The notes under the pieces: generated by a model | What the model saw: only the letters and a program-made list of their open reading frames with translations | What the model was told of the DNA's origin: nothing | Databases searched by the model: none | Shown here: positions 62,576 through 64,000 of the stretch, in pieces | How positions within the stretch are numbered: position 1 is the stretch's first letter | Layout of the letters: every line of letters begins with the position of its first letter | Program-made: the position numbers and the translations under genes | Origin: Pirellulaceae bacterium | GTDB taxonomy: Bacteria > Planctomycetota > Planctomycetia > Pirellulales > Pirellulaceae | Direction: 5' to 3' | DNA length: 64,000 bases | Assembly: GCA_019636375.1 (NCBI GenBank) | Contig: JAHBXS010000003.1 | Location: forward strand, 372,001-436,000

Positions 62576-62893
62576 TTACGTCCCTGAGGAACGCCCGCGA
62601 TGATGGTCCTTCATTTTTTCTTTTCGGCGCAGCATTTGGCGCTCGATTTTCTCGACAACATTCTCAACAGCAGACAAAACATTGGGCCCAGAGTCTGAAG
62701 CAAAAAAGTCCCCCGTGTGTTCCGCCGAAATTTTGATTTCAACCTGGGGGGATTCTGGTGCCTGAAGGTCGGCAAGCACATGGATGGCCGTCGTTCGTTC
62801 AAAGAATCGTGGCAGCTTGGAAATTTTCTTCTCGATCAATTGCTGTACGTCCGACGGGATCGTTCCGTTTTTGGCGACAACTTTAATTTCCAC
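62576..62893 (-). CDS. hpf: short ribosome hibernation-promoting factor (HPF)
   Basis: A 105-residue protein of the HPF/YfiA family that binds the 30S decoding region and stabilises idle ribosomes. Motifs: MEIKVVAKNGTIPSDVQQLI, EKKISKLPRFFERTTAIHVL, and VEIKISAEHTGDFFASDSGP. The C terminus has a basic tail (MLRRKEKMKDHHRGR). It is the short form with no C-terminal dimerisation domain. It leads the hpf-ptsN-ptsH set. Confidence 0.95.
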   Translation of the reverse strand: MEIKVVAKNGTIPSDVQQLIEKKISKLPRFFERTTAIHVLADLQAPESPQVEIKISAEHTGDFFASDSGPNVLSAVENVVEKIERQMLRRKEKMKDHHRGRSSGT

Positions 62894-63178
62894 ACCCTAC
62901 CTCGATCGCTCACGTACCAATGTCTCGTTACATCGCAACCACCCGACAACCGTCTCACCGAGGTGCTTGCCCTGCTTCGGTACGATTTAAATCGACCGCG
63001 AGAGACCCTCATTGTAACCCTAAGACCAAAAATCGACAAATCCCATCTGCAGGGCATTTTTCGGCTCTTTACTCACCAACCGCGTGGACGCCAATCCACC
63101 ATAGAGGGCCGCTTAAGGGGCAGAACCGACCGTCAAGATGGTCTGACTCCATTTACTTGCGCAGTATATAATGCCTGC

Positions 63179-64000
63179 ATGGAAGCTCCAGAACTTAGTC
63201 CGACCCGATCAAAACCTTGGCAGCCGGGGCTGTTGAGCTTTTTGGTACACGCCACCCTCTTGGTGTTGGCGGCGTTTTGGGTCATTGCGCCGTCGGTTAA
63301 ATCAGACGGAGGGGGGACCGATCGAGCCGGTGAAATCGTGCTGGCTCAACTGACCCAAGACCAAGAGTCCATCGAATACGAAGACCAAACCTCTGCCGTC
63401 GATGCCGCGCGAGCGTCCGAGTCGATCCCACAAATTCCCGAAGCCCTCGCCACTCCCGAAATCCCCGTCATCGAACGGACCACCAACGATGGCGTTGGAC
63501 CGATCATCGACCTGAACGATTCGGCAAATCAAATGGACCAATCCTTGGCGTCCAACCGCATCGAGCATACGCTCAGCGACCAAGACCTCGAGGCCATCGC
63601 CCGCGAACAACGAGCCCTCGCCAGCCGCCAACCACAAGGGCCAATGGTCTCCTCCTCTTTGTTCGGCAGCGGGAAGTTCGAGGGCCGCCGGTTTGTGTTT
63701 GTTATCGACCGCTCCGGGAGCATGGGTGACTCGGGTTTGGGAGTGTTGTTTCTCGCCCGCAAGGAGTTGGCTTCAGCCATCTCCGCACTGACACCCGAAA
63801 ACCATTTTCAAGTTCTCGTTTACAACGACAAGGTCACGATGATCGGCGAACGGAACATGCTCCCCGGAACCGAGGCCAACAAACAACGCCTACACCAATT
63901 CATGGCCGGCATCGCCGCCTTCGGTGCCACCAACCACGAATCGGGATTGTATTCCGCCCTCGCCCTGAGGCCTGACGTGATCGTGTGGCTGGCCGACGGC
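63179..64000 (+). CDS. von Willebrand factor A domain protein (partial)
   Basis: A frame from ATG 63179 runs off the right edge (274 codons seen). It has a membrane segment near residues 18-38 (LLSFLVHATLLVLAAFWVIA), an acidic linker, and a VWA domain with the metal-ion-dependent adhesion site FVIDRSGSMGDSG, where DxSxS holds the metal. Text after it (FQVLVYNDKVTMIG, YSALALRPDVIVWLADG) fits the family. Planctomycete proteins of this layout are often membrane anchored. The C terminus is unknown. Confidence 0.85.
   Translation, partial: MEAPELSPTRSKPWQPGLLSFLVHATLLVLAAFWVIAPSVKSDGGGTDRAGEIVLAQLTQDQESIEYEDQTSAVDAARASESIPQIPEALATPEIPVIERTTNDGVGPIIDLNDSANQMDQSLASNRIEHTLSDQDLEAIAREQRALASRQPQGPMVSSSLFGSGKFEGRRFVFVIDRSGSMGDSGLGVLFLARKELASAISALTPENHFQVLVYNDKVTMIGERNMLPGTEANKQRLHQFMAGIAAFGATNHESGLYSALALRPDVIVWLADG

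Overview
The window reads as a chromosomal segment of a planctomycete, probably of the Pirellulales/Rhodopirellula type. The evidence is a DUF1549/DUF1553 'PSD1' cytochrome gene followed by a DUF1501 Tat-exported gene, a planctomycete-type ECF sigma factor, a LEPR-type subtilase, a PEP-CTERM protein, a DUF6800-like small basic protein, zinc-ligand-less TGT and FmdB-like proteins, and intergenic spaces full of short palindromic repeats. No rRNA, CRISPR array, prophage module or plasmid origin was seen.

Layout. 1-1504 (minus): queE, queD and a partial gene running off the left edge, a 7-deazaguanine unit. 1505-3521: repeat-rich, with a MITE-like element, a 26-bp-stem hairpin and a RhuM relic. 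3522-7553: a secreted GH2-like enzyme and repeats. 7554-14935 (minus): a three-gene operon, PSD1 cytochrome > DUF1501 > HEAT/TPR lipoprotein. 15050-16153: an SPFH/slipin. 16400-18412: a complete group II intron, placed one base from the centre of a 50-bp palindrome. 18878-19127: two odd tRNA-like genes. 19496-28461: S51 peptidase, aldo/keto reductase, prolyl oligopeptidase, a DUF6800-like protein, a receiver-ATPase protein, a large hybrid histidine kinase and thiol peroxidase. 28640-29767: tandem Coa1-like small membrane proteins.

30257-37218 (plus): tRNA-Ala(GGC), tRNA-Thr(CGT), a TPR protein with two RNA polymerase alpha-CTD domains, tgt, yajC and fused secDF. 37370-45009: zinc-ribbon and FmdB-like proteins, a subtilase, a methyltransferase-like gene ended by a second MITE copy, glgC and a class II photolyase. 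45241-49228 (plus): three translationally coupled HtrA-type genes, of which only the first keeps the catalytic triad. 49362-57632: LigD-PE-like protein, ECF sigma factor, beta-helix protein, PEP-CTERM protein, PQQ propeller and S9 peptidase. 57934-62893 (minus): aspS, RNase E/G, then a PTS-type hpf > ptsN > ptsH set. 63179 onward: a von Willebrand A protein cut by the window edge.

The strongest candidates for something undescribed are the HtrA trio (one active protease with two triad-less paralogues in ATGA-coupled order), the TPR/double alpha-CTD protein beside tgt-yajC-secDF, and the group II intron in a repeat-family palindrome, for which an intron-free relative exists about 11 kb away in the same window. 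All function calls rest on reading motifs by eye; no database search was run.
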